From Porphyra umbilicalis (taxonomy: Eukaryota > Rhodophyta > Bangiophyceae > Bangiales > Bangiaceae): a stretch of 64,000 nucleotides of DNA. Every line of letters starts with the position of its first letter. The first letter of the stretch is position 1. The notes beneath the pieces are model-generated. The model ran no database searches. It was not told where the DNA came from and saw only the letters and a list, made by a program, of their open reading frames with translations. The stretch covers positions 1-64,000 of the forward strand of contig KV919072.1 in NCBI GenBank assembly GCA_002049455.2, written 5' to 3'. Made by a program: the position numbers and the translations under genes. Of this stretch, positions 53,957 to 64,000 are shown piece by piece.

Positions 53957-56436
53957 GAGTGAACACAACACGGTCGTTGGCACAGGATCGACCGTGTGGG
54001 CGACGTGCCACGGATGAGGCGCCCGCAACAACGACGACCGAGGGGAAACCTCTTCAATGGCACCTACCACGGCGACCGCACGTGATGAGACACCGTGCGG
54101 TGTTCACAAGGGCACGTGCGTCAACGGGGAGAGAGCGGAGTAGAAGCACGGGGGTGTGGAGGGAACGTGGAGGTGGGCGGCACGACGTGACACAAGGTGC
54201 ATGCCAGCACAGCACCGGCGCACGCAGTTGAACACAATCGGGGGCACACCCCGACCCGCACGGCACGGGCCGCGGCCGGCGGTGGTCATCCACCCGACGA
54301 GCGCCGGGGCGGCGGCGGCGCCCGCGCGCGCCCGTCCACAGCAGCCACGCGGCCCGCCATGAGGGGGGGGGGCGGCCACTCAACGCCGCGTGCTGTGGCC
54401 GCGGTGGCGGGGCACACCACGCCCCCCGGCGAGAGCGTGGGTGTGGGCGGGAGAGCGGGTGTGGCGGCGGTCGCGGCGGCCCCGCCGGTGGCGCCGGGAG
54501 GCGGGGACGGCCGCCGCGTGTGTGGGCGTGCCGTTGAGTTGAGGGGGGTGAGAGCGCGGCCCGACCCGCCGCGGACGCGGGCCCCACCGCCGCCGCTGAC
54601 GCGGCGGCGGCGGCCGCGCCCACCTGGCGGCGGCGCCACGACAGCCGCCGAGGTGCACTTGGCGCGGGCAGCAGGGACGGGCGGGCGACGACCGGCTGGT
54701 CGGCAACGCGTGCGAGGCCCTCGTGCGTGGGTTGGTCCGCAGCCACCGCTGGTGGCCCCCTTCAAGGGGGCCTCGTCGGAAGCCGGTCACAGGGCGGTGG
54801 CGTTGGCGACGGTCGACCCGACAGGCCACGGGGCGGGAACGGCCGCAATTGGACCGCGGGGCGGGGCCCCGAGCTTCTCCCAATCGGGGATTTTCTGTGG
54901 GTCGGACGAGTGGCGTCCAGGCGCGGGTGCGCTGGAACGCGTTTCCGACGTCGGTGGCGGCGGCCAGTCACCGCGCGGCCCTGTCACTGCCAGCACCTCG
55001 GCTCCTCGGACCTCGGAGCGGCCCCCCCCTCCGCGCCCCGCCCCGCTGTCTGTTGCTGCGCCGGTCGCGGCCGTCGACGGGTGTACGTGTGTTGCGCCCG
55101 GGCCCTCCCCCGCCACCAGGCTGTGTGCCCCGTGTGAGGTGAGCGGGGGGGGGCACTTCCTGCAACCGGTCGCGTGCGGCCTCCAACCACGAGGCGGCGA
55201 CCGTGGCTTGCGGTACACGACCCCCTGTCTTCCACCCTTTGTCGTATATGCTGGCCCGCCGGTCTCCGCCGAGGCTTGTCGAGGACACTGTGAGCGGTGC
55301 CACCGTCAGCCGTTGTGGGAACGGGCAGGGACAGCCCGGGGGCAGTTGACCACCCCGTGTTGTAGTTGCACGCCGCCAGCACCGATTGTCCTGCCGTCCA
55401 CGCTATTGACGGTTGCTCGCGGTGCGGCGGCTGTCGGCGTGGGAGGAACTGGGGCACGGGAGAATGGGGCGTGGCAGTTGTAGGCGTGTGCGCGCGGACG
55501 GCGGGGAAGGCGCTCTTGGTCGAGGGAGGGGTGAGGGTGTGCTCTTTGCCGGGTCAAGGGGGGAGCGAAGGTATGACGGGTGGGCTGGAGGGCGACGATG
55601 TTGTCACCAACGTCGGATGTTGCCTCAGTTGCAGCTCGATCCGTGGGCAGAGGTGGGGACCTGATGCTGTCGAACGCGTTAGCCTCTGCTCGTGCATTTT
55701 CATGGCGGTCTAGCGGGTCATGACCCGAGTGAAACCACGTCGTCGCGTCGTCGCGTCTGATGGACAGACGCGAGACACAAGAAGCAGTGTGTCATCCTTT
55801 GTCATAACTTGTGACGACACCCTCAAGCGTGCCCCGTACTTCTCCTCCCCGCGAGCACTGCCACCCGCCCGTCGCCTCGCGGCGAGCCGCGATCCTCGTC
55901 CCCGCGACACTCCTCTTCCGTTCCACCCTCATTTCCCTCTCGGGCAACCGTGTCGCTTCCCCCGCACCCTCTCGGCGACACAGCTGCGGGCCCCTTGTTC
56001 CGCTCATCTTCTTTTGTGTTACCTGCATGGCGTGTCCCCATGTGCATGTACTCCGTTGCACCCGTTGCCAGTAGGTGCTCCATGGCGCGCATCTGCCCTG
56101 GCGGTGAGCATCACCAACCGACTCATGCTTACGGCGAGTGGGTCGACCGACGGCGTGGTGAGCATGGCCCTGTTGCTGTCATCCACGACTACTGGTTGTG
56201 CGTGTTTTTTTTAACCCACCACTCCTCTTGTTACCGCCAAGTTGATAAGACTGCCTGTGCTGGAGGTCCTTCAAGTGGCAGACGCAGAGATGGGGACAGA
56301 AAAATACCTTGAAGACATACTATGAAGAAAAAACTAGTATCCCACGGAGCTGAACTCCTCCACTGTGTCCGCCGCCACCACGAAAATGTACACAACCCCA
56401 TGTGCGGCCGGCCATTTGTGCCTGCATCACCCGCCC
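53957..56436. other. Intergenic region with one weak open frame
   Basis: The plus-strand frame 54197-55483 is open for 428 codons and ends in a Cys-rich part (LCAPCEVSGGG, CRGHCERCHRQPLW, TPCCSC), but shows no recognised domain, and the first third is low complexity. I treat it as possible only. The hairpin CGCGTCTG-ATGGA-CAGACGCG and the palindrome GGGTCATGACCC lie in 55710-55765. The segment after about 56240 is the 3' flank of the next minus-strand gene. Confidence 0.35.
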
Positions 56437-57834
56437 TCAACGGCGGAGCAAGAGCCACGAGAAGGCGGCGGCGCGTTTCGCGCCCGTCGGGAGCCCCTTC
56501 GAGATGGACACGCTCACGGCCATGGCGGCGGCGACCAGCCGCTGAGAGCGCGGCACGAGGCCCTCCCCGCCGCCAATGACCACGTCGCCCGTAATACTGG
56601 CACCCGCGCCCGACCCAGACAGCTCGGGGGCGAGCAGGGGCGCCAGCGGCACTTCGACTGCAACCGGCACGGGCGCCGGTGACATGGCGGCCTGCTGCTT
56701 CGGGGCAGCGACCTTGGATTGGAGCTTTTGGAACCAGTGGCGCTTCTTGTCGGCCGGTGCCGCCGCCGCCGATGCCGTCGCCGCGGCTGGCGCCGCCGCC
56801 GGAGGCGGCGCCGTCGCCGCTGCGGTCGTGGCCGCGTGCGCGCCGAGGCGCTCCACCCGCGCCGCGTACGCCGGCATCGTCACCGGCGGCACGCCACGGA
56901 CCGTCGTCGAGACGGGCACCGAGACGGGGGCGGGGGTGTAGGTCGGCGCGTTGGTCCCCAGCGCCCGCCGCGCGGGCGTCGGCGCGCACGCAGGCGCGGC
57001 GATGGCGGGCGTGCGGAGGGCGGCCATCTCGACAGCCCAGGCGTCGGCCTTGGCCGCCGCGTCGGCCGCAACGGCGGCAGCAGGCGCGCGACCGCCGCCA
57101 GCGGCCGTGCCTGCCGTCACCCCGTGAACGGACGTCACTGTCCGCCGGGACGCGGCGCCACTCGCTGCCGTCGCCGACGCGTGGCGGCTCAGGCGCGCCA
57201 TCCGTGCCGCGTAACTCGTCGTGGGCGTCGGCGGTGCGGCGGGCGCGGAGCGCGTCGGCTGCCCCGCCGCCACCCGCGGCGCCGGCACCGCCGCCGCTCG
57301 ATTCTGGGTGCGGAGGGCGGCCATCTCGGCCGCCCACGCGTCGGCCTTGGCCACCGCGTCGGCGGCAACGGCATTTCCGCCGACGCGCCCGCCGCCGGCG
57401 GCGGTGCCCGCCACGACTGACTTGCTCGCCGCCCACGCTCGCGCCGTGTCGCTGCCGCCAGGTGACGGCGCAGCGGCGGGCGCGGCGGTGGCCGCCGTAG
57501 GCCCCGGCGACATGCGCTCCCACTGAACCTGCTCGTCCGCAGACGACGCAGGGCGACGGGCGTGGCGGAGCGTCGCTGCCACGTGGTGTGTCGTGGGGTC
57601 GACGCCGCCGGCGGCGCGGAGGGCAGAGGCGACGCCCGCGGTGGTTTTGGAGGGCGTTGCCACCGCCACGCCCATGCGCGTGCGGGCGGACGACGGGGGC
57701 GCCGCCGCTCCGCCGCCATCGGTGCTGCCGCCCGTCACCCGGCTGTTGCCCGGCGCAAAGGACGAAATGGATAGGATGGGCGTTGTTGATGAGACCAGCC
57801 GAGGGGCGGCCGCCACAAAAGCCGTCGTCTCCAT
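56437..57834 (-). CDS. Ala-rich protein with two roughly 100-residue repeats and transit-like N-terminus
   Basis: 465 residues in one uninterrupted frame, starting METTAFVAAAPRLVSSTTPI, then LSISSFAPGNSRVTGG, a plausible plastid transit peptide. Two repeats follow: about 141-219 (VAGTAAGGGRVGG, AKADAWAAEMAALRT, SYAARMARLSRHA) and about 240-335 (VTAGTAAGGGRAPA, AKADAWAVEMAALRT, AYAARVERLGAHA). Each has a conserved Trp-containing helix (ADAWaxEMAALRT) and a second helix (YAARmxRLxxHA) joined by a Pro/Ala-rich linker. A third partial Trp motif (KKRHWFQKLQSKV) is at about 363-375. I know no named family. The general plan (transit peptide, short helices spaced by disordered linkers) is shared with the protein at 44347-46605, although the motifs differ. 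Confidence 0.6.
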   Translation of the reverse strand: METTAFVAAAPRLVSSTTPILSISSFAPGNSRVTGGSTDGGGAAAPPSSARTRMGVAVATPSKTTAGVASALRAAGGVDPTTHHVAATLRHARRPASSADEQVQWERMSPGPTAATAAPAAAPSPGGSDTARAWAASKSVVAGTAAGGGRVGGNAVAADAVAKADAWAAEMAALRTQNRAAAVPAPRVAAGQPTRSAPAAPPTPTTSYAARMARLSRHASATAASGAASRRTVTSVHGVTAGTAAGGGRAPAAAVAADAAAKADAWAVEMAALRTPAIAAPACAPTPARRALGTNAPTYTPAPVSVPVSTTVRGVPPVTMPAYAARVERLGAHAATTAAATAPPPAAAPAAATASAAAAPADKKRHWFQKLQSKVAAPKQQAAMSPAPVPVAVEVPLAPLLAPELSGSGAGASITGDVVIGGGEGLVPRSQRLVAAAMAVSVSISKGLPTGAKRAAAFSWLLLRR

Positions 57835-59168
57835 GATTCAGGGATAGGGGGGGAGGCCGACACGGACAGACTCGGTTGCAACCTCTGTGTGTGTGTGCGT
57901 GAGCAAAGGGAAGAAATGGGGTGGAGGTGATGTCCCGCCGGCTGCTAAAGGTAGTGGTGGGGGAGGTGCAGGGAACTGGGGAAGGGGATAGCAGCCGGCG
58001 GGAGCACAAGCACACAGACACCAGGGCGGAAGAGGGTGTCCCACTTGCGGGCGCTGCCGGCGGTTTTGACGGCAAGCAGACAAACCTGACCGCGGCGGCG
58101 GTTGCGCCACCTTGCAGGCACGGCCGCAGCGGCTTTGCAACCGCAGCGGCGCGTGTCGCGTGCCCAACCGCGCCAGACGCGGGGGCCCAGCGCCCCTCGC
58201 GGCGCGCGTGACAGCCACCTGGCGCCGGCGCCGCCGCTGCCTGCGCGAGCCGCGGCCCAGGGCAGCGCGTCGCCGCTCCTGGGCGCCGGCCACGGCACGC
58301 GCACGGCGGCGGCCGGCCGGGCGCAGCGGCAGCAACCGCGGGAGGCAACCAAAAACGGCCAACCCCCACGCCTTTTCGAGCGGCGTGTCCGCCGCGGCGG
58401 TGCGGCCCCGCGGCGGCAGCCGCGGCGCCGCTTCGTTGGTCGCGGGCGCGCACGGTGCAGCCACAGCTGGTACACGGTCCGCCGCCCGCCGCAAGCCCCT
58501 GTGCTGACGGAGGCGGCTTCTGAGGCACTCCGTGGCCCGTCCACTCCCCCTTTGGAAGTGCGAGAAAGATCGCTGTCGGCGTATGCAAGGTCAAGGAACG
58601 GGTGGCTGCGGCGGCAGGCAGAAGATTGGGTGGTGGTGTGCGCACGCTATCTCCGCTGCGGGTGCGCGGGTGGAACAGCTAGAGATATCGTCGTGGATAG
58701 CACCCCCCCGCACAAGGGCGCCTATGGAAATGGCATCCTGTCAGTCGACAGACGCATGGCGCCGGGCTGCACCTGGGGCGGCACTGCAAACGACAATGGT
58801 GTTCGATTGAGACTGCGACTGCGAAGCCGCTTCCAGAGTTGTGCATCATTCTCGTCAAGCCCACACGAAGTATTGCAATATGCCTAATTTTGCCGTTCCA
58901 GAACAATAACAAGAACAGGATCGGTAGTTTCATTTTCAAAAAAGCTTCCATGTTTCATGTAAGTCCCTAAAAAGCCTGCATCCCAATTGAGGCGACAAAC
59001 AGAGTGGTCTGCCGGCAAAACCAGACCGCGCTCGTCGTCGGCGCTCGACGTCGGCGCTCATCGACACCGCCGACGACCACCGCCACGAGCCGCGCCCCCC
59101 CCCCGAAGCGTGCCACAGACTCGCGCGTCGCACCATCCACGCAGTCGTGCGTTTTTCCGTGTCGCACC
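57835..59168. other. Intergenic region between the repeat gene and the Cys-rich pseudogene
   Basis: The first 100 bp are probably the leader of the minus-strand repeat gene. A GC-rich patch at 58080-58500 has long open frames without domains. The rest is balanced, with no supported gene. Confidence 0.4.
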
Positions 59169-60452
59169 ATGTCTTCCAATGACGCCGACACGGCCTCTGC
59201 TGCAGGAGCAGGCAATGCAGGTAAGCACATCCCCGATTGCACCTTCATCACCGTGCATGTATGGCCTTCAGACTGCTGTGGCTCGCAACCGCATTGTCGC
59301 GCGGCTTGACAGCTCGTCACTCGCTTCATGTTGGACGTTGTCTAACTGGTTCTGCCATGATTTTGGCCCATTCTTGTGGCGCTGTATTTCTTGTGTTTTT
59401 TCTGATTGATTGAATGTCGGTGTTCTTGCGCCTGACAGCAGCGCGTAAAGTCGTGCGGCAGTGTAGGGTCTGCCGTCTCGATGGTCTCGTAGCCCCGCGA
59501 CGCCCAATCAAGTGCAGAAGCAACGTCAAGTGCGGTTGCAAGGAGCGCTTGTGCGGGAGGTGCTCGGCCGCCCGCCATGTGCGCGAGGAGGCTGGGCATG
59601 AGCCGGACAACGTTGAAGTTTTAATTCAAGGAGATGCGGCCCCTCGCTGGTCGTGCTCGTCATTTGAAATGGGCTACATGCGTGCGCACCTGCAGCCGAA
59701 TCTGCGGGGGAGCGTCACCATCGTACGCGAGCGGACCGATGCAATCCACGGGCACAAGCGCACGCTTGCTGAAATGACGCCCAAAGAATGCGATCGTCTG
59801 GATTTGCACACCCCGCAATCAGACATTATCGATTTGACGGGATTGGGCGGAGCGGCCGCTCTTCCGGTGGTGCTGATGGAGGGACGCGTTGCGGCCGTGC
59901 TGCAGGTCGAGGGTTCATCCCGTCCGGGGTGAGATGTTGCGGTAGGGGGCCGGGCAGCAATTGTCTGTAAGTCCCTGGAGGAGGCGTTTAAGAACGCGCC
60001 AAAGTACTCGGCGAGAACTGGCTCAGGCGCCCGGCGCCGCAACAAGGAGGCCGGGATGAGCGGCGGGCGCTCGGTGGCTGCTGAGGAAGTTTTGGGCGGC
60101 TCAAGCCCTTTGTACTACGTCAAAGACAAGGAACTGAGGCGGGCCACTCAGCGTTACGTAGCTCTCCATGACTGCCCCGGGCTGTCGAAAGTGAAGGCGG
60201 CCATGACACAGTATATCGGGCCGGAGAGGATGTACACGGGTGCCTCGGTCGCGTGTCGATAGCTTACCTGAGAGCACGTGTGCAACGAGCTGATGGGGTG
60301 TGCGGAAAGTGTGTGTCTAACCGTGCCGGTCGTGCTTGCCTCTAAGCGCCAGTTCATTCCTGAACTGCGCCTAGGCGCCAACGACATCAGCCACGATTTG
60401 GATGATCAGTTGCTCGACTGGAGTGGGGAACAGCCTCGCCCTTCAAGCAGAT
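59169..60452 (+). pseudogene. Decayed gene for a Cys-rich zinc-finger-like protein
   Basis: Model: exon 1 59169-59220 (MSSNDADTASAAGAGNA), GT-AG intron 59221-59438, then one long frame. The main exon opens with RQCRVCRLDG, CRSNVKCGCKERLCGRCSAA and ARHVREEAGHE, a Cys/His cluster of zinc-binding type. The open part then runs to TGA at 59930. Coding sequence clearly continues in the same frame: AAIVCKSLEEAFKNAPKYSA, then SPLYYVKDKELRRATQRYVA, and after TAG and TGA near 60260-60273, LASKRQFIPELRLGANDISH, up to TAG at 60452. Three in-frame stops with no frameshift suggest point-mutation decay. It could be a transposon-derived gene, since a piggyBac relic with its own Cys-rich tail lies 1.2 kb away, but the family is not recognised. 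Additional introns could remove some stops. Confidence 0.5.
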
Positions 60453-61638
60453 AGATTCCTACCACTCGGCCGCTACAGAAGAAGCTGCGCAATGTCCACC
60501 TGTTGAAACGAGCAAAACAACCATTCCTCTCTCGAGATATAACATACCGCAGGCAAACAAGGCTCCGAAAGTGTAGCCAAGCACCACAGGAGCACGAAAG
60601 GTGCCAGGCGACCAACCTCAAGAGACAGTGCGGGAACAGCAATCAGGTTCCGCGTGGATGTTAAGGTTCGCGCAGACAGAGCACACCGACGGCATGCCAG
60701 GTCCATATCGAGCGATGGCGCATGAAAGAAGTGCACAAAACCCCAAGTTTGAGAGCAGAACTGGACTCAGCACACTTTTAATGTCCTTCCTGACACAGGG
60801 GGACCTCCCACATATGCGGCATAGAGACCAACACAGATAATGCCAGCATTGGAAAGGGGGGTTTGATGCGATGAATATCGATCCAAGGCTTCGTGTCTAA
60901 TCTCAGCACGCCGCCAAACCAATCACATGTCCCGGAATGTACGGGTTATCTTTCCATATGAATTTGGCAGCGAGTACTGCGGCGAAAAATGCACTGTCAG
61001 CGAGGCACCCTAGGTGCCCGAGCGTAGGCTCGGATCGCCGGAGCCGAGCCCCGAGGGTGCTGAGATGACACTGCGTTTTTCGCGCAGAGCGGAGCGTGGC
61101 TGCCTCTAGGATCGCCCCGGAAAACAATGCACAGGCGTCCCCGCTGAGCGTGCGGGGCGCCCAAAAAGTGCGCGTTTGCGGGCGACCCCGGGTTCGAACC
61201 CGCAGCTTTTTTGCCACACGCTCTGATAGTGGTGCTTAATACACGATCCAACCCTACTTATCCACGATCCAACACTGATATTACCGGTACTCTAGTGTTT
61301 ATTAGCCTGATCGCAAGAATCAATAGATCCTCTCTTGAGGATCAATTGAACCTCACCGAAAATCGTCGATTCTGAGCTGTTTGCATATGAGAATGGGCTT
61401 CCGACGGCTCACGACTCATCCCATTCTCTGTCTGTAGCAAAGGGGCACTCCGTAACCACTCCAGCACCATGTCTGATGCAGGCAGACACGAGGGCCTCCA
61501 CATATCGTCAAAACTGGCTCATCGCACATTCCCTCTCTACACAAAAAACGCTCGCATCTGCAGACCTAAGAGAGCTCGCAGCTCTGACCTCCACAAACAA
61601 CGCGCCTGCATCGGCACCCACACTGTGCGCTCAATCTA
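60453..61638. other. Intergenic region, possible piggyBac flank
   Basis: No gene is supported. It contains GGCTCG/CGAGCC (61029-61052), a B-box-like GGGTTCGAACCC followed by TTTTTT (61190-61212) with no A-box or cloverleaf, the direct pair ACACGATCCAACCCT/CCACGATCCAACACT (61240-61276) and a hairpin GATCCTC-TCTT-GAGGATC (61326-61343). A TTAA at 61236-61239 could be the left target site of the piggyBac relic. Confidence 0.4.
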
Positions 61639-63828
61639 CTACCCCTCGAGATTGTGAGTGGCCCGCAGATGCTGCGAAAAGCACAGGCGGTCCTCCCGCG
61701 GTGGACACAAAAAGACCTCCTCTCCACCACACTCGCGGCGAGTCGAACACACCAATGTCGTGCGCCGAGTCTTGCAGACTCGGCAGTTGCGCTGCGCCAG
61801 GAATGCAGATATCGAGGAATCAGTCAGCTTCTTGCGCTTCAACGTGGGCGTCAGATGCGTGCCCACGCCGTAAGATGGTGCGGCCTCAGGAGGCCCAGCC
61901 GCCGATGCCGACACGGCACGATCTCGCAAGCCTGTCGAATCGTAGCGATTCTCGATTAGGTCCGCTGCCAGGTCCTCGTAGAAGTGCGCTTGAGTCTCGC
62001 GACCCAGGGGACCATGAGCCCCAGCGTAAAGTATCCAGGAGTCCACAACACACAAATGCCTAGGATAGACATATTCACTCGCGTCGACCAATCGTGGGTG
62101 CCATACGCGTGCTCAATACGTAGATCGTCCTGTCGGCAGCGATTGTGGCGATCGATTTGGGCACATGACTGATAGTAAACCTCCGCAACTTGCGGCTGAC
62201 GGATAGTCAGGGGCACACGTTCCGACTCCTCCGCTCCGGTTCTCCACCGCAGCCGCTCAATCGAGGCCCCGTCGAGACAGGTAGATGTTGTCGAAATAAA
62301 GTAGCGACGGTCACGATCCACCCACATCGCGGCCATCAGGTCGATTTGGCCGGCCGCATTTCGATGGTACAGCGAGTCGCTCGAGCCACGAGTCGGCACC
62401 TCCAGCGTGGAGAGAGCAGCCATTGGGTACCGTGTCGTGGAGTTCTTGACCACACCGACGAAGCGCAAGCCCATACTTTTCAGCTGCAGGGCCGCCTCGA
62501 CGCTGGCAAAGTACGAATCTCCAGACACAACTCGATCCGTACCAGCCCAGTTGGAAACTAGGTGCTTCAGGACGACAGTCCCGTGAAGCAGGCGGCTCTC
62601 AGTGGGTTTAAGTCGCTGCCGCTGGTCCCCTGCAGTAGTCACGAGTTGGAGGTATAGCATAATGCCACTTCGCCCACACATGCTGTGTTTTGGATGTCAC
62701 AGCCATTTTTAGGCTTACGATCGATCGCCACATACATGGGTACCCCCCGGTCGCTCCATCCGCCCGCCTGGCCGTACCATTTGCTTATGGACTCATTAAC
62801 ACAGAGCAGGTCGCTCGGTCTCACGTGTGCCGCGCGGTGAGCGTTGAAAGATGTCACAAAGTCATCCACCAGCGACCATCTGCGACGCTCGGAGCTCACA
62901 GCAGGGTCCGTACACACCTCACTATATGCCATGCAAGACCACAGCGAGTCAAAAGGGTCTCGTGACATACGTGTGAGGTGGCCAAAGCCAGGCGCCGGGA
63001 TGTACTTGTTGCGTGCTGTCGTACTAGAAAACTCGGACCGAGACCCGAACTCGTACCGGGTGCCCAACAACAGGACCCGAACGAGCTTGAGGACTTCTCC
63101 AGCGGTAGTTGCGCGCAGCCGGCGAGCAGAAAGCTTGACGGAGGTCAGCCTGACCATCCGAATAAGTTGGTCGAGAGGAAGCATCGCCAAAGAGTAATCG
63201 AGAGCGCGACGCGTGCGCCCTGGGCCCATGGCGTCACCCTCCTCCGCAATGGTCTCGCCCGACAGCAGACGGACGGACCACGACCGGCGCGGGACGACGC
63301 CACCGATGGAAAGCGTCCCTGCCTCGGCAGACCAGGTGTAGTCATGGACGGTCACAGGGGCCACTGTGGGCTCTCCTGCGCTGCCGGGCGCCGTCATCGT
63401 GTCGGAGTGGACGTCATTTGCTGGGTGGGTGCGTCTGGGTGAGACGGAAGCGAACGAGAGGTAAGCAGCGCGGGAGAACCTTGCAGCATCGATCCCAGAG
63501 GCACCGGCGCAGACGCCTGGGAGGCGGGCTCCACAGGCGCCTGGGTCATCGGCGGAGCAGCACCACACTTCACGTTCAGCAGCATCAGGTGCTCGTCGAC
63601 TTGTCCGCTATTCAGTTGCCACGTTGCATTGACGCCCGTCATAGAACGCCCGTTCTTGACCTCCTGAGTCACACTCGTGACCACCCCGGTCACGAACGTC
63701 GCACTGGCGCACGACCCATACAACCGGGCGCATTCCGAAAAGTGCTTAATGTGCACGGCCTTGGCATGAACCGAGGCTCCGACCACCAGGCGGGGGTCAG
63801 CAGACCGTCCCATGTTGGGGACGAGCAC
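61639..63828 (-). pseudogene. piggyBac-like (DDE_Tnp_1_7) transposase, broken
   Basis: A cut-and-paste transposase relic read right to left. The N-terminal piece (from 63828; ASATFVTGVVTSVTQEVKNG, TGVNATWQLNSGQ) is in one frame. The body begins near 63430 in another: AMLPLDQLIRMV, GHLTRMSRDPFDSLWSCM, CVNESISKWYGQAGGW, YVAIDRKPKNGCDIQNTAC. A third frame follows from about 62680 (RVVSGDSYFASVEAALQLKS, AAMWVDRDRRYFISTTS, NMSILGIC) and a fourth from about 62060 (VVDSWILYAGAHG), ending in a Cys-rich finger (NCRVCKTRRTTLVC). The first catalytic Asp appears as Asn in CVNES, while the later Asp residues (GDSYF, WVDRD) are kept. Two breaks fit a 2-bp TG gain inside TGTGTG; the first may be an intron or a shift. 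It is inactive as read. Confidence 0.8.
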
Positions 63829-64000
63829 ACGAGTCTTCGCAGTGAGGAATGGAAGGTGGGGGGAGGGGGAGGAGAGGAGGGAACAAAGAGGTGGGGCGGA
63901 CGGGAGAGCTTCTAGTGGGGGAGCCCCCGCCGCTCAGGGAAAGCGCCATATCTGAGCAACCCCGCCATTTTTCGGACGCCCACGTACTCCGACGGGTAAA

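Noticed and set aside
54197..55483. 428-codon frame with a Cys-rich end as a confident gene
   Set aside because: No recognised domain, low-complexity first third, and comparable frames in other phases. It is only mentioned in the region entry.
61130..61215. tRNA candidate from GGGTTCGAACCC plus TTTTTT
   Set aside because: No A-box, no 7-bp acceptor pairing, and the T-stem does not pair properly. At most a tRNA-derived fragment.

Overview
This window looks like nuclear DNA from a GC-rich eukaryotic alga. The best guess is a red alga of the Bangiales (Porphyra/Pyropia type). That is inference from composition, sparse short introns, RNA polymerase III genes, proteins with plastid-transit-like N-termini and a red-algal-type sarcosine/dimethylglycine methyltransferase. 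Genes sit in very GC-rich islands full of C and G homopolymers. They are separated by more AT-balanced stretches rich in DNA-transposon debris.

Layout. 1-2.1 kb: part of a PIF/Harbinger transposon (Myb-like partner and DDE transposase). 2.1-3.4 kb: a TIR element with a second TIR element nested inside it. 3.5-5.2 kb: F-box-like gene. 7.7-11.4 kb: RNA polymerase III second-largest subunit, convergent with a GT2 glycosyltransferase (11.5-12.8 kb). 16.2-17.9 kb and 30.9-32.4 kb: two paralogues of an unrecognised family that ends in a bZIP-like basic region without a zipper. 19.7-22.7 kb: a foldback-like element. 24.8-25.8 kb: SAM methyltransferase. 26.3 kb: a MITE. 33.3-37.4 kb: a large membrane-anchored unknown. 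39.6-41.1 kb: a TIR element with a possible captured exon. 41.6-42.7 kb: a four-exon Nudix hydrolase. 43.2-43.9 kb: a ClpS-like protein. 44.3-46.6 kb: a protein with about 15 repeats. 48.3 and 51.6 kb: TA-flanked MITEs. 49.1-51.3 kb: a BTB protein. 52.6-54.0 kb: an RFTS-like protein. 56.4-57.8 kb: a second repeat protein. 59.2-60.5 kb: a decayed Cys-rich gene. 61.6-63.8 kb: a broken piggyBac transposase.

The most general observation is that many genes change reading frame exactly at long C or G runs, and one extra base in the run usually restores the homologous frame. This is seen in the Pol III subunit, the first basic-tail paralogue, the ClpS-like gene, the repeat protein, the BTB protein and the large membrane protein. 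Homopolymer undercounting in the assembly is the simplest explanation, and automatic gene calls here will be wrong until it is checked.

The candidates for undescribed biology are the basic-tail paralogue pair, the two plastid-type low-complexity repeat proteins, and the diverse small TIR elements. No CRISPR array, rRNA or confident tRNA gene was found.
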